DNA from: Zea mays
Lineage: Eukaryota; Streptophyta; Magnoliopsida; Poales; Poaceae
Assembly (NCBI RefSeq): GCF_902167145.1
Contig: NC_050100.1
Coordinates: 216,436,081-216,500,080 of the forward strand
DNA length: 64,000 nt
Reading direction: 5' to 3'
Positions 13,401 through 24,184 of this stretch are shown piece by piece. Below the pieces are notes generated by a model that saw only the letters and a program-made list of their open reading frames with translations, ran no database searches and was not told the origin of the DNA. Position 1 is the first letter of the stretch. Each line of letters begins with the position of its first letter. Made by a program: the position numbers and the translations under genes.

Positions 13401-13570
13401 TGGAATTGTTGGCCCGCCAATTCTCTAAGAAAGCGGGTATTGTCTGCAGTTGCGTTCACCAAGGCAGCAATCGCCTCGGCCAATGTGGGAGGAACCGGAG
13501 GTGGATTTGGAGTAACCTCCCTCCCCCCAGAAGTTTCTGCTGCATCCTGTCCTCGAGTCCTGGTAGGCAT
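10433..13570 (-). CDS. Gypsy B gag-pol polyprotein, truncated by a frameshift
   Basis: A 1045-codon ORF from the ATG at 13570. In order: a retrotransposon gag domain ([33 protein letters not shown]), a CCHC zinc knuckle [14 protein letters not shown], an aspartic protease with [12 protein letters not shown], reverse transcriptase with the catalytic FIDDILIYS box, and RNase H ([27 protein letters not shown]). It ends early because of a one-base shift near 10453-10462, before the integrase. An upstream TTG at 13579 is open but unlikely as a start: the ATG at 13570 is directly preceded by a TTGCCTCAG splice-acceptor-like sequence and matches the N-terminus of the preceding small ORF (see 13742). 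Confidence 0.88.
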   Translation of the reverse strand: MPTRTRGQDAAETSGGREVTPNPPPVPPTLAEAIAALVNATADNTRFLRELAGQQFQQQGGRGYQQGPRETTYLDFSETCPPLFVKAEDPLEADEWIRVIKQKFGLLRCSETQKPLFVAQQLRGPASTWWGNFVAIQHANHQVTWEEFKVAFREHYIPEGVLHMKQEEFMKLKQGGDTINQYLNKFNHLSQYAIDQVNTDLKKKNWFMRGLNDRLQRKMATRIDLTYGKAVSTALSVEAKYAGSGKNKGFGGEKSNQGPAKRQRFVIRSSSQNRSFSRPPSFPFEQPIIIRPNNAPTTPNQSGAPGTRFPALPSSSTGCFNCGKSGHFIKDCPYPKQNQSNAQQGSGKSAQPKGNNVGKDTKKTGRIYYTQVATTPEGEPVMMGTFLVVSHPAIILFDSGASHTFISKKFVEQHHISCHESKEGFKIHSPGGHIFTREVAYHVPVTMAGRNFPANMIVLKGQDIDVILGMNWLTQHKAILNTELRTVRLSYNQEEILLSIPVTNPAKAFGRIYEAIVPEIKDIPVVHEFPDVFPEDLPGLPPERDVEFVIKLKPGTAPISRRSYRMPPNELAELKIQLQDLLNKGFIRPSSSPWGCPAIFVKKKDQILRMCVDYRPLNEVTIKNKYPLPRIDILFDQLTGARVFSKIDLRSGYHQICIRPEDIPKTAFTTRYGLFEYLVMSFGLTNAPAHFTYLMNSVFMPELDKFVVVFIDDILIYSKNEEEHAQHLRIVLTRLREHQLYAKFSKCAFWLEEIQFLGLVLSAKGIAVDPSKVKDILEWKPPTTVHQVRSFLGLAGYYRRFIPDFSKLVKPITSLLKNDIKFNWSSKCNEAFEQLKTLLTTAPVLAQPDITKPFDVYCDASGSGLGCVLMQEGRVIAYASRQLRRHEEHYPTHDLELAAVVHALKIWRHYLLGNICHIYTDHKSLKFIFTQSELNMRQRRWLELIKDYELELHYHPGKANVVADALSRKVSCHCLMVKTSDNTLCQEMEKLNLGMVQQGTLNQLKLESIILQRIIDAQKDNVGMKHIREKIKAEQPNVSKKTIKV

Positions 13571-13741
13571 CTGAGGCAAAGAACATTTGAAATAAATACA
13601 AAATGCCAGAGAAACCTTCCATTTTACATTACTATCAAAAGTAATGATACAGACTCGATGTTATACAACAGGATACATTACCCATTATACAATAGTTCAA
13701 CCTATTATACAACATACTACTTCTATTTCTACACAACACTA

Positions 13742-14326
13742 CTACTCCTGCTTCTGGTTGCTTTTGGCAGCTTCATCGTCTGGTGTGGGAGACCATACGT
13801 CGACCAGCCTCATAGAAGGAGGAGGTCTAAAAAGGTCTAACTCACCACCAAGCGCTTCTCCCGCATCATGCGAGGGTCCGGCTTCCGTCCTGACAGGATC
13901 CGCAGGGACATGTGGGTGTAATTGCGAATACAATACATGAACTTCCTCATGTAAAGTATTGCAATATGCCTGCAAGTTGTCAATAGCAGTGCTAAGTTCT
14001 TCGACTCGTGCTCGAGCCTTCGCTTCCTTAGCCCAAGCTACTGAACGAGACTGTATTGCCCAATCAAGTGCCAAATCTCGATCAGCAAGTTGATCTTGCA
14101 GGGTGCGGATGTAACTTCTTAATTCATTTATTCGGTCACCATCCGCAACCCATAAATTGGTCCTGCGTTGTAACTCTGTTTGAAGTTGATTCACGCGGGC
14201 TTCGAGATCTCCAATTGGATCGTTGCTCCCGCTACTGCTATCTTGCTCCCGTGGGGAAAGTTGGTGTCGAGGTACACCGATAGGCCCAGTATGCTTTCGC
14301 GCCGTTTTCCTTGTACGCGGCGGCAT
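13742..14326 (-). CDS. Extra ORF upstream of gag in gypsy B, 194 aa, function unknown
   Basis: A complete ATG-to-stop ORF between the primer binding site and gag, same strand. The N-terminus MPPRTRKTARKH is basic. From about residue 40 to 130 the sequence has spaced leucines and many charged residues (DLEARVNQLQTELQRR, RINELRSYIRTLQDQLADRD), which predicts a coiled coil; the C-terminus is acidic and proline-containing. It resembles neither gag nor any enzyme I recognise. Canonical Tekay/Del elements have nothing between primer site and gag, so this is an accessory ORF. It begins right after a pyrimidine-rich CCCCCTTAG acceptor-like site. It could be a structural accessory, a spliced 5' extension of gag, or a captured host exon. 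Confidence 0.7.
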   Translation of the reverse strand: MPPRTRKTARKHTGPIGVPRHQLSPREQDSSSGSNDPIGDLEARVNQLQTELQRRTNLWVADGDRINELRSYIRTLQDQLADRDLALDWAIQSRSVAWAKEAKARARVEELSTAIDNLQAYCNTLHEEVHVLYSQLHPHVPADPVRTEAGPSHDAGEALGGELDLFRPPPSMRLVDVWSPTPDDEAAKSNQKQE

Positions 14327-14543
14327 TTGCTAAGGGGGAAAATTTATTAGTACAATTCTTAGCATGATGCATGAATAATTACAGAATAAACCTTAGTTGA
14401 TTCAACCTTCTATACATTGCACCCTTCCTATCTGGTCTTTGAAATACACTCTTCAGAGATGCTTAGGTAAGAAGACAAGAAATTTTCCTAGGTAAGTTTA
14501 AGAAAATCTTTTTGAAGATGCTACATAAGATCTGCCAAGAAGG

Positions 14544-14561
14544 GCTACGCTCCGATACCAG
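14544..14561 (-). other. Primer binding site of gypsy B
   Basis: On the element strand TGGTATCGGAGC follows the 5' LTR after two bases. It matches the usual initiator-Met tRNA primer site TGGTATCAGAGC except for one base. Confidence 0.85.
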
Positions 14562-14562
14562 C

Positions 14563-17500
14563 TGTGACGGAACCTCCCAAGTCATTAGGCCCACCTACAG
14601 TTGTCCTTGTCCAACAGACATCAGACAACCCTATAGATGTTCCTGAATCACTTGACAAGTTCGGTATCTTTTTCCTTACCTTTCCAGGAACGTTTCACCC
14701 GTCTGACAGACAATATGTTCATCGGAGAATGCGGAAATGCAGAAGTGATTACATAAACTTACATTTATTGAAAAGTAAGAGTAAGTCGTTTAATACAGAC
14801 CAGAGTATAAAGCGAGTGCGGAAAAGTATTATTACAATACCTAGGAGGCAAAAACTCCTCCCATTAAGTTCTTTACATAAAAGTTTTTAAGGAGGACTCA
14901 GTCCTCTAGCAGCTTCATTCTTGATTGTCTTCATTTTTCACCACCTTGGTACAAAAACAACAAAGGTTTGTTGTCTCCTCACCTAAAACAATGGGGGAAT
15001 ATACCCTGAGTATGGAATTACTCAGCAAGTCTTACCCGACTAAAGAAAAGACTCTCAAGGGTATGCTGGTCATATGGGAGTCAAGGTAAGGCCTTTCAAT
15101 AATCAAAGACTCTGTTTGCAGAATTGCTTACTAAAGTGGATCCTTAATATCCAATTTTATTGTCAGGTTGAGTAAAATTACCTGCAGCTAGAGTTCTTTC
15201 TATCCTAGTTCAAACACTTGTCCTGAACTAGCCAATTTCTCGTTAATCCCTTTATCTTCACTGGAGTGCTACGTGTAAGTCAGTGGCCAAGTCTCCATAA
15301 CCACGGAGGTACGGCGATCTGAATCGATTATACTCAGCTGAGGATCTCCGATCACACGACATATGTAGCACTTAACCCTTGCATATGTCAACCCGTCACC
15401 GAGTTTCTTAAGACTAGATCAGGTTTACGCAAACCGAGAGCACAGATACACCACCGTCCAGCCTCTTGCCACGGAGGGTACACGCTACTCTCGCCACCGC
15501 TCCACGCCCATTTCGTGTTATCTTATTCTGGCCTTAGTCCACCCGAGGCAAAGCTTACCCATGATGAGGCATGTGACCAGTTAAAGGGTCCTCGGTCAGC
15601 AGGCTTACATCGAGACGGCCCTTAATCGACTCAGACGGAGACACTACACTGAGACTCTCTTTCTCGTGCAAGTCACCCGCCCGGTCTCAGCTTAATCATT
15701 TAACCCCAAAGGTTGGTACCTGGCAGAGGTACATCTTTTCCGATGTCGAATCCATCACGACCGTGATGGATCCACCATCAAGTTTTGTTTTCAAAAACAT
15801 CCCAACCACTTTTGCCACATCATCTTTTGTAAAAACAAAACATTTTTGTTTTACTAAAGCAAGGCTAAGCATCAAGAAAATCCTTTATAAACAGGGATTT
15901 CAAGGAAGGTAATCAAATCCAAGGAAGGTAATGCAGGAATTGTTTAAGCAATCAACACCTATCACCTAGTGCATCAAGCAAGTGAGAAAGATTTTAAAAC
16001 ACAAGGGGGGTGGCAAATGCACCGAGGCTTGCCTTTGTTTATGGGTGAGTCAGGCTCAGATCCACAAATATCGAAGTAGAAACAGTTCTCAGCCTGTGTT
16101 TCCAAAGGTGGTGGTACTTGCTCTTCAGTGGCTTCCACTTCTTCCTCGTGTTCTAATCATAACCATACATATGTATAAGAATGAATGCCATGTAATGCTC
16201 ATGAGGGTGCGAAGATAATACAAATTTATTATCTATGTCTTGAATACAACTTTCCTTCACGGTACTCCGAGAACTTAGGGTTTCCGGAGTCGGTAAAGGA
16301 GTTCACAGGACAGGGGGGTGTTTTGGGGTTTGGTGATCAAACAAGGTCCAAATCAACCCAAATTCTACCCAAGGCTTCTAAATAATATGAGGAACTCATA
16401 TAAAAATTTTGAGCATTTTTGGGATTACCATTTATCTTTTAAAAATCCAGAACTACTACCTTAAACTATTTTAAATACCTTAAAATTCCTAATTTACCCT
16501 AAAAATCATGAAACTATTTTTATTAAATTCTAGGGAAAATAAGAAGGCTAGGAAAATTGGTCTCATATTTTTAGGATTTTTCTGTAATTTTATACATGTT
16601 TCTAAAGCTAGACAGAAAAAGAAAAAAGAAAATGTGGAACAATATTGGGCTGATTCTGGCCCAACCACACAGGAAACCAGGGCGCGCCCACGCCCGCGCT
16701 GGTGGCTTTACAGAAAGGCCCTCAGGGTTTTAGCTACCTGGGAACCGACCCTGTTACTATGCTTATGAGTCACTGACAGTTTGCACAAAGGCCCTTAAAC
16801 TTCTATTCCTTCGCAGACCAAGGTCCACGACGGCGTTCACGCGCAGCCGAGCTCCGACGAGCTCGTAGGCCGGCCGATTGGGCAACGGCTAGGGTTCCCG
16901 AGCGACGGACATCAAATTGGACCTATCCCGAGCTTTTCCCCTAACCTAATTTCATCTATGGCTAACTAATGAGCTCTGGCCACGACGACCGCGGGTGGTG
17001 CTAAGGGTTGATCGCGTTCCCGGCGATTAAGGGGGACTTAGTTCAATTGGGTTGGCCGGTGAGCATCACAGGTACACGAGAGCACTCAAACGAGGGAGCA
17101 ATCGGTATGAACTAACCTGAGCTGAGCTAGCCGCAGCGAGGTGTGTTTCACGGCGGCGGAGACCGAAATTGGGGGAAGTTGGAAATTGGTGAGCTCGGAT
17201 GAACGATCACGGGTGGGAGTGGATGCGTTGGCTTCGCAATGACCTAGCGCAACTGCCCGGGTGCTCAATTTATAGAAAGAGCGAGCGGTGGCCGGGAATT
17301 TTATGAAGGACGCGCGGCAGTCGGAGGTGGAAGAAAGCACTGGCGCACGTGAATCCGTGGCTAACGGCGTGGCAACCTCCCCGGCGACGATGGGACGGCC
17401 CTAGGAAGTCACGGCGATGCGGTGGCAAGGTTGGGACACGCGGTGGACAACGACGAGGGCACGACGACGGTGAGTAGCTTTATCCACGGCGATGAGCAAG

Positions 17501-18591
17501 GGGAGGAGTATCGCGACTGACCGGGGTGGCTTCCAGCTCAACGGCGACGACGATCTTTCTACCCCGCAGCGTTATCCGGTTACCAGCGAGCGTTAATCTT
17601 AACGGCGGCGTCGCGAATCCTTGCACAGGGGGGGTCACCAGCGGTGAGCACGCGATGCTGGCATTCTGATCCCCTTTTGGCTACTGTACCATCAGAGCCC
17701 CTCATTCAGTCGCCTGACAGCCAACCTTTGGTCTGATTTATCTCTCAAATCTTCATGGCAACTCTTACCAAGTTCTGCAGCAAAGTTGTTCATGTATAGT
17801 AGCTCTACAACTTTGTTATAGCAATCCTAGGTAGATTCCCACTGGATCTTAGTCTAAATAGCTCTTAATCTTGGATCAAAGTCACTGTCCATCTGAAGTT
17901 CAGTCTATATCAGCCTGACAGTTCAACTTTGGGCAAGATTATCTTCAAATTTCTCACAAGAACATGGCTTGCATTCTTAAGTAAAATTGTTCTCCTATAA
18001 TTGGGCTACAATTTTGATGTGGTGACCTAGGGCAAAAACCCCATAATTTGAAAGTTACAAGGGCTTCAAGTTGAGTCAATCACACTGAAATGCAGACTTA
18101 ACCAAAAAGGGTCAAGTATGGCTCTTTTGCACTTAAGTCCAAATCTCAAGTTTTGGATTGCAAATTCACATATGAGTGACCCAAATGACTTAAGACACTT
18201 ATTTAACTTGGTTTTTGCACTTTAGTCCAAAAGTGGACTAATTTTGCACATATGCCCCTAGGGTTTGAATTTAGGGTTTTCCAGGGTTCCAATTAAGGTT
18301 TCTGGCATCCCAGGGGTCTAAGTGTAATTCCACTTAAGTCTTGGGATCATTTTATGACTATTCCCCCAAAGCCTTTAGGTTTTCTTCATTTAGGTTAAGT
18401 TTTTTGCCCCTTTGAGCCTTATTTAGGGTCAGGTTCCTTATCCAGGGTCCTATTTGCAAAACACTAAAAACAATACACTTGTTTGAAATTTTTACCTAGT
18501 GAATGCACTCTAGGTGTATCAAACATATGCAATGCCAATGTTTATGATGCCATGCTCAGGTTTTAGTTACAGTAACACCAGGGGTGTTGCA
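14563..18591 (-). repeat. 5' LTR of gypsy B
   Basis: 4029 bp, near-identical to 4914-8952. The outer end reads GTGTTGCA where the other copy has GTGTTACA, a single transition. The CCCAT duplication follows at 18592. Confidence 0.95.
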
Positions 18592-18863
18592 CCCATGTTG
18601 TGCATGATAGAAATGTTGCTAGGAGAAATGTTGTTCATCATATGCCTAGGAGAAATGTTGTTAATGTTCCTAGGAAAATTAATGAACTTTCGACAATATA
18701 TCATGCTTGCAATGCTTCATTTGCTATTTGTAGAAAGGATAAGAAGGTAATTGCTAGGAAGTTAGGGGCCAAATGTAAGGGAGACAAAACTTGCATTTGG
18801 GTCCCTAAGACTATTGTGACTAACCTTGTAGGACCCAACAAGAGTTGGGTACCTCAGACCTAA
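18592..18863 (+). pseudogene. Copia gag, 3' visible part
   Basis: After the right-hand CCCAT the gag frame resumes in the phase used at 4908-4913. It carries repeated arginine/asparagine-rich text (RRNVVHHMPRRNVVNV), then YHACNASFAICRKDKK, GAKCKGDKTCIWVPKT and NLVGPNKSWVPQT, and stops at 18861-18863. The two gag pieces fit together exactly across the CCCAT duplication, which confirms the nesting. Confidence 0.88.
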
Positions 18864-21800
18864 GCCTAAATTTGCCTTGCAGGTTTATGCATCCGGGGGT
18901 TCAAGCTGGATTATCGACAGCGGATGCACAAACCAATGACGGGGGAGAAGAAGATGTTCACCTCCTACGTCAAGAACAAGGATTCCCAAGATTCAATCAT
19001 ATTCGGTGATGGGAACCAAGGCAAGGTAAAAGGGTTAGGGAAGATTGCTATTTCATCCGAGCACTCTATTTCTAATGTGTTTTTAGTTGAGTCGCTTGGA
19101 TATAATCTGTTATCCATTAGTCAACTTTGTAAAATGGGATATAATTGTTTATTCACAAATGTAGATGTGTCTGTCTTTAGAAGGTGTGATGGTTCAGTAG
19201 CTTTTAAGGGTGTACTAGACGACAAACTTTATTTAGTTGATTTTGCAAAAGAGGAGGCCGGTCTAGATGCATGCTTAATTGCTAAGACTTGCATGGGCTA
19301 GCTGTGGCATCGCCGTTTAGCACATGTGGGGATGAAGAACCTTCACAAGCTTCTAAAGGGAGAACATGTGATAGGTCTAACTAATGTGCATTTCGAAAAA
19401 GATAGACCTTGTGCAGCTTGTCAAGCAGGCAAACAGGTGGGAAGCTCTCATCACACCAAAAATGTGATGACCACATCAAGACCGTTGGAGATGCTTCATA
19501 TGGACCTCTTCGGACCCGTCGCCTATCTAAGTATAGGAGGAAGTAAGTATGGTCTTGTTATAGTTGATGATTTTTCCCGCTTCACTTGGGTATTCTTTTT
19601 GCAGGATAAATCTGAAACCCAAGGGACCCTCAAGCGCTTCCTAAGGAGAGCTCAAAATGAGTTTGAGCTCAAGGTGAAAAAGATAAGGAGCGACAACGGG
19701 TCCGAATTCAAGAACCTTCAAGTGGAGGAGTATCTTGAGGAGGAAGGGATCAAGCACGAGTTCTCCGCTCCCTACACACCACAGCAAAATGGTGTGGTAG
19801 AGAGGAAGAACAGGATGCTCATCGATATGGCGAGGACGATGCTTGGAGAGTTCAAGACCCCCGAGCGCTTTTGGTCGGAAGCCGTGAACACGGCTTGCCA
19901 CGCCATCAACCGGGTCTACCTTCACCGCCTCCTCAAGAAGACTTCGTATGAGCTGCTAACCGGTAACAAACCCAATGTTTCGTATTTTCGAGTTTTTAGG
20001 AGTAAATGCTACATTCTAGTGAAGAAGGGTAGGAATTCCAAATTTGCTCCCAAAGCTGTAGAAGGGTTTTTGTTAGGTTATGACTCAAATACAAAGGCGT
20101 ATAGAGTCTTCAACAAATCATTGGGTTTGGTTGAAGTCTCTAGCGACGTTGTATTTGATGAGACTAATGGCTCTCCAAGAGAGCAAGTTGTTGATCTTGA
20201 TGATGTAGATGAAGAAGACGTTCCAACGGCCGCAATGCGCACCATGGCGATTGGCGATGTGCGACCAGAGGAACAATTAGAGCAAGATCAACCTTCTTCC
20301 TCAACGATGGTGAATCCCCCAACCCAAGATGACGAACAGGTACCTCAAGTGGAGGCGCGTGATCAAGGGGGAGCACAGGATGACCAAGTTGAAGAGGAAG
20401 AAGCACCTCAGGCACCTCCAACCCAAGTTCGAGCGACGATTCAAAGGAATCATCCCGTCGACCAAATTTTGTGTGATATTAGCAAGGGAGTAACTACTCG
20501 CTCTAGGTTGGTGAATTTTTGTGAGCATTACTCTTTTGTCTCTTCTATTGAGCCTTTCAGGGTAGAAGAGGCCTTGCTAGATCCGGACTGGGTGTTGGCC
20601 ATGCAGGAAGAGCTCAATAATTTCAAGAGGAATGAAGTTTGGACACTGGTGCCTCGTCCCAAGCAAAACGTTGTGGGAACCAAGTGGGTGTTCCGCAACA
20701 AACAGGACGAGCACGGGGTGGTGACGAGGAACAAGGCTCGACTTGTGGCAAAAGGTTATGCCCAAGTCACAGGTTTGGACTTTGAGGAGACTTTCGCTCC
20801 TGTGGCTAGGCTAGAATCAATTCGTATTTTGCTAGCATATGCCGCTCACCATTCTTTCAGGTTGTTCCAAATGGATGTGAAGAGCGCTTTCCTCAACAGG
20901 CCGATCAAGGAGGAGGTGTACGTGGAGCAACCCCCTGGCTTCGAGGATGAACGGTACCCCGACCACGTGTGTAAGCTCTCTAAGGCGCTCTATGGACTTA
21001 AGCAAGCCCCAAGAGCATGGTATGAATGCCTTAGAGACTTTTTAATTGCTAATGCTTTCAAGGTTGGGAAAGCCGATCCAACTCTTTTTACTAAGACTTG
21101 CGATGGTGATCTTTTTGTGTGCCAAATTTATGTCGATGACATAATATTTGGTTCTACTAATCAAAAGTCTTGTGAAGAGTTTAGCAGGGTGATCACGCAA
21201 AAATTCGAGATGTCGATGATGGGCGAGTTGAACTACTTCCTTGGGTTCCAAGTGAAGCAACTCAAGGATGGCACCTTCATCTCCCAAACGAAGTACACGC
21301 AAGACTTGCTAAAGCGGTTTGGGATGAAGGACGCCAAGCCCGCAAAGACGCCGATGGGAACTGACGGGCACACCGACCTCAACAAAGGAGGTAAGTCCGT
21401 TGATCAAAAAGCATACCGGTCCATGATAGGGTCTTTACTTTATTTATGTGCTAGTAGACCGGATATTATGCTTAGCGTATGCATGTGTGCTAGATTTCAA
21501 TCTGATCCAAGGTAGTGTCACCTTGTGGCCGTGAAGCGAATTCTTAGATACTTAGTCGCTACGCCTTGCTTCAGGATCTGGTATCCAAAGGGGTCTACCT
21601 TTGACTTGATTGGATATTCAGATTCCGACTATGCTGGATGTAAGGTCGATAGGAAGAGTACATCAGGGACGTGCCAATTCTTAGGAAGGTCCCTGGTGTC
21701 ATGGAATTCTAAGAAACAAACTTCCGTTGCCCTATCCACCGCTGAGGCCGAGTATGTTGCCGCAGGACAGTGTTGCGCGCAACTACTTTGGATGAGGCAA

Positions 21801-22082
21801 ACCCTCCGGGACTTTGGCTACAATCTGAGCAAAGTCCCACTCCTATGTCACAATGAGAGTGTTATCCGCATAGCGGAAAATCCTGTTGAGCACAGCCGCA
21901 CAAAGCACATTGACATCCGGCATCACTTTTTGAGAGACCACCAGCAAAAGGGAGATATCGAAGTGTTTTATGTTAGCACCGAGAACCAGCTAGCCGATAT
22001 CTTTACCAAGCCTTTAGATGAGAAGACCTTTTGCAGGCTGCGTAGTGAGCTAAATGTCTTAGATTCGCGAAACTTGGATTGA
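18864..22082 (+). pseudogene. Copia pol with one frameshift and two stops
   Basis: Protease text SSWIIDSGCT is followed by a one-base loss near 18931-18938. Then come the pre-integrase zinc region ([24 protein letters not shown]), the integrase core ([47 protein letters not shown]), reverse transcriptase ([28 protein letters not shown]) and RNase H (YSDSDYAGCKVDRKSTSGT, STAEAEYVA), ending at 22082. TAG stops at 19299-19301 (tryptophan expected) and 21513-21515 (glutamate expected) break the frame. The copy cannot make an intact polyprotein. Confidence 0.92.
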
Positions 22083-22853
22083 TTTATAGCATACATGTGT
22101 TTATGCCTTTGATCATGTTCCTTATGCATTTTGTTGTTTACTTGTGGTGCTCAAGTTGTACAAACACTCCCCGGACCTCACAAGTCCATTTGCAAGTGAT
22201 GCACATATTTAGGGGGAGATGTGCTACAACTTGACCCTTTGAGACTAACCATGTGTTTGAGTGTTCTTAATTTAGTCTCAAAGGTAGATTGAAAGGTAAA
22301 AGGTGGACTTGGACCATGAAAGACTTCCACTGCACTCCGATGAGAGGGTAACTTATTCCAAGTTCATCTCATGTACTCTTATTGCCTTTGTATTCGTATT
22401 TGAAGACTTTGGTGAGGCAATGGGGTTCAAGGGCCAAGATTGATCCTGTTTTGGTGCTTGATGCCAAAGGGGGAGAAAATAAGGCCAAAGCAATAAATGG
22501 ATCAGCTACCACTTGAGAATTTTGAAAATACTAGAATAGAGCTTTTGTTTTGTCAAAACACTCTTATTGGCTCTTTTTGTCAAAAGTTGGTCTCTTGTGG
22601 GGAGAATGGTTGATTATGGGAAATAGGGGGAGTTTTTGATATTGTGATCAATTTCTATTGGAACAACTCTCTTTATGTCTCTACAAGTGTGTTTGTCTTA
22701 GAGATATGCAAAAACAAACCAAGTGGTGGCAAAGTATGATCCATATATGCCAAATTTGAATCAAAACAACTTTGAGTTTTCATTTGCATTGATATTGCAC
22801 TTGTTCTAGTTGCTTTATGTTGTGTTGGCATAAATCACCAAAAAGGGGGAGAT
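22083..22853 (+). other. Copia 3' untranslated region with repeated purine tracts
   Basis: About 770 bases without a credible ORF lie between RNase H and the LTR. Purine-rich AGGGGGAGAT-like tracts occur near 22211, 22470, 22625 and 22841. Only the last (AAAAAGGGGGAGAT, 22840-22853) touches the LTR and is the polypurine tract. Confidence 0.75.
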
Positions 22854-24184
22854 TGAAAGGGAAATGTGCCCTTGGGCCATTTCTAAGTATTTTGGTGACT
22901 GAGTGCCAACACAAGTGCTTTTGTGTTAATCTATGCAAAGTGGTGGACAAAGTGCAAATAAAGTCAAAAGGTATGTTTCTAGACTTAGTACATTGCTTTA
23001 TGGACTAATGTATTGTGTCTAAGTGCTGGAAACAGGAGAAATCGAATTGGAAAAGAGATGGCTTTGTTCAGCCAAAGTCTGCGCAGTCTGGGTGCACCGG
23101 ACTGTCCAGTGGTGCACCGGGCAGTGTCCGGTGCGCCAGGCTGGCTCTGGCGAACTTGCTGCTCTAGGGACTTCGACGGCGGTGTACGGTATAAATCACC
23201 GGACTGTCTGGTGTGCACCGGACTGTCCGGTGAGCCGTTCACAGGCGAAGTCGTCGGTCTCGGGAAACCATCAACGGCGTACGGCTATAATTCACCGGAC
23301 TGTCCGGTGAGGCACCGGACTGTCCGGTGAGCCAACGGTCAGCCGGGGCAACGGTCGGCCGAGGATTCCGCGCGTGACGCATGGCTGAGCCAACGGTCAC
23401 AAGGGGGCACCGGACTGTCCGGTGCGCCAACGGCTCTGAATCTCCAACGATCGGCTTCGCCAAATAAGGAAACAAATCTGCACCGGACAGTGTCTAGTGG
23501 TGCACCAGACTGTCCGGTGCGCCAGTCGACAGAAGGCAAGAATTGCCTTCCTAGAATGCTCTCAACGGCTCCTAGCTGCCTTGGGGCTATAAAAGAGACC
23601 CCTTGGCGCATGGAGAAGACATCCAAGCATTCTTTGAGCATAGTTGATCACTCACACTTCATTCTTGCGCACTTATTCGACATTCTTAGTGATTTGAGCT
23701 CCGTTCTAGTGAGAAACTCGTGATAGTCTCTTGAGCTCAAGTCTGGGTATTGTGTGTGCGTATTTGCTGTGATCTTTGTGTCTTGTGTGAGTTGCTCATC
23801 CCTCCCTTACTCCGCGCTTCTTTGTGAAACATCTTTGTAAGGGCGAGAGACTCCAAGTTGTGGAGATTCCTCGCAAGCGGGATAAAGTAAAGCAAGCAAA
23901 ACACCATGGTATTCAAGTGGGTCTTTGGACCGCTTGAGAGGGGTTGATTGCAACCCTCGTCCGTTGGGACGCCACAACGTGGAGTAGGCAAGCGTTGGTC
24001 TTGGCCGAACCACGGGATAAACCATTGTGCCATCTCTGTGTTGATCTCTTGTGGTTATTGTGTCTTGTTAAGACTCCTCTCTAGCCACTTGGCATTACTG
24101 TGCTAACTCCTAATCAAGTTTTTGTGGCTATAAGTTTTTAAGTTTTATAGGATCACCTATTCACCCCCCCTCTAGGTGCTCTCA
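22854..24184 (+). repeat. 3' LTR of the copia element
   Basis: About 1331 bp from TGAAAGGGAAATG to GGTGCTCTCA. Sequence and length match Opie/Ji LTRs. A TATA-like GGCTATAAAAGAGACC at 23583 is a good candidate for the LTR promoter. The LTR contains a cluster of imperfect palindromes (see 23090). Confidence 0.9.
23090..23525. repeat. Cluster of CACCGGACTGTCCGGTG palindromes in the copia LTR
   Basis: The near-palindrome CACCGGACTGTCCGGTG or a close variant recurs about ten times between 23090 and 23525, irregularly spaced and upstream of the TATA-like box at 23583. The spacers differ in length and sequence, so this is not a simple tandem array. Confidence 0.88.

Larger units (their letters stand above)
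4914..18591 (-). mobile_element. Gypsy element B: complete Tekay/Del-like chromovirus, 13.7 kb
   Basis: A full element on the minus strand with two LTRs of about 4.03 kb, CCCAT target duplications, primer binding site, an extra ORF, gag-pol and a polypurine tract. The pol ends in a chromodomain, which places it among chromoviruses; long LTRs starting TGTAACACCCC fit the Tekay/Del clade. The two LTRs differ at about 13 places over their first 500 bases (plus-strand left ends), so the insertion is young, roughly within the last million years if usual grass LTR rates apply. Pol has one frameshift and one stop, so this copy is no longer autonomous. Confidence 0.93.
4417..24184 (+). mobile_element. 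Opie/Ji-type copia retrotransposon (SIRE/Maximus group), interrupted
   Basis: Present in two pieces, 4417-4913 and 18592-24184, separated by gypsy B. Order on the plus strand is gag, protease, integrase, reverse transcriptase, RNase H, long 3' untranslated region, polypurine tract and 3' LTR, as in copia elements. The protein text (for example [33 protein letters not shown]) and the LTR start TGAAAGGGAAATGTGCCC are those of the high-copy maize Opie/Ji families. The 5' LTR and the gag N-terminus are missing from the window. It is inserted in the RNase H part of gypsy A pol, which resumes at 24185. Confidence 0.9.

Noticed and set aside
11895..13622. Small ORFs on either strand within gypsy B gag-pol
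   Set aside because: Out-of-frame shadows of the 1045-codon gag-pol ORF.
14564..14890. 108-codon ORF present twice (also 4915-5241)
   Set aside because: It is in the antisense strand of the gypsy B LTRs; the duplication is the LTR pair, and no protein family is matched.
23090..23525. CRISPR-like appearance of the regularly recurring palindrome
   Set aside because: Spacers are irregular and unlike in length, there are no cas genes, and the repeats lie inside a copia LTR of a plant genome.
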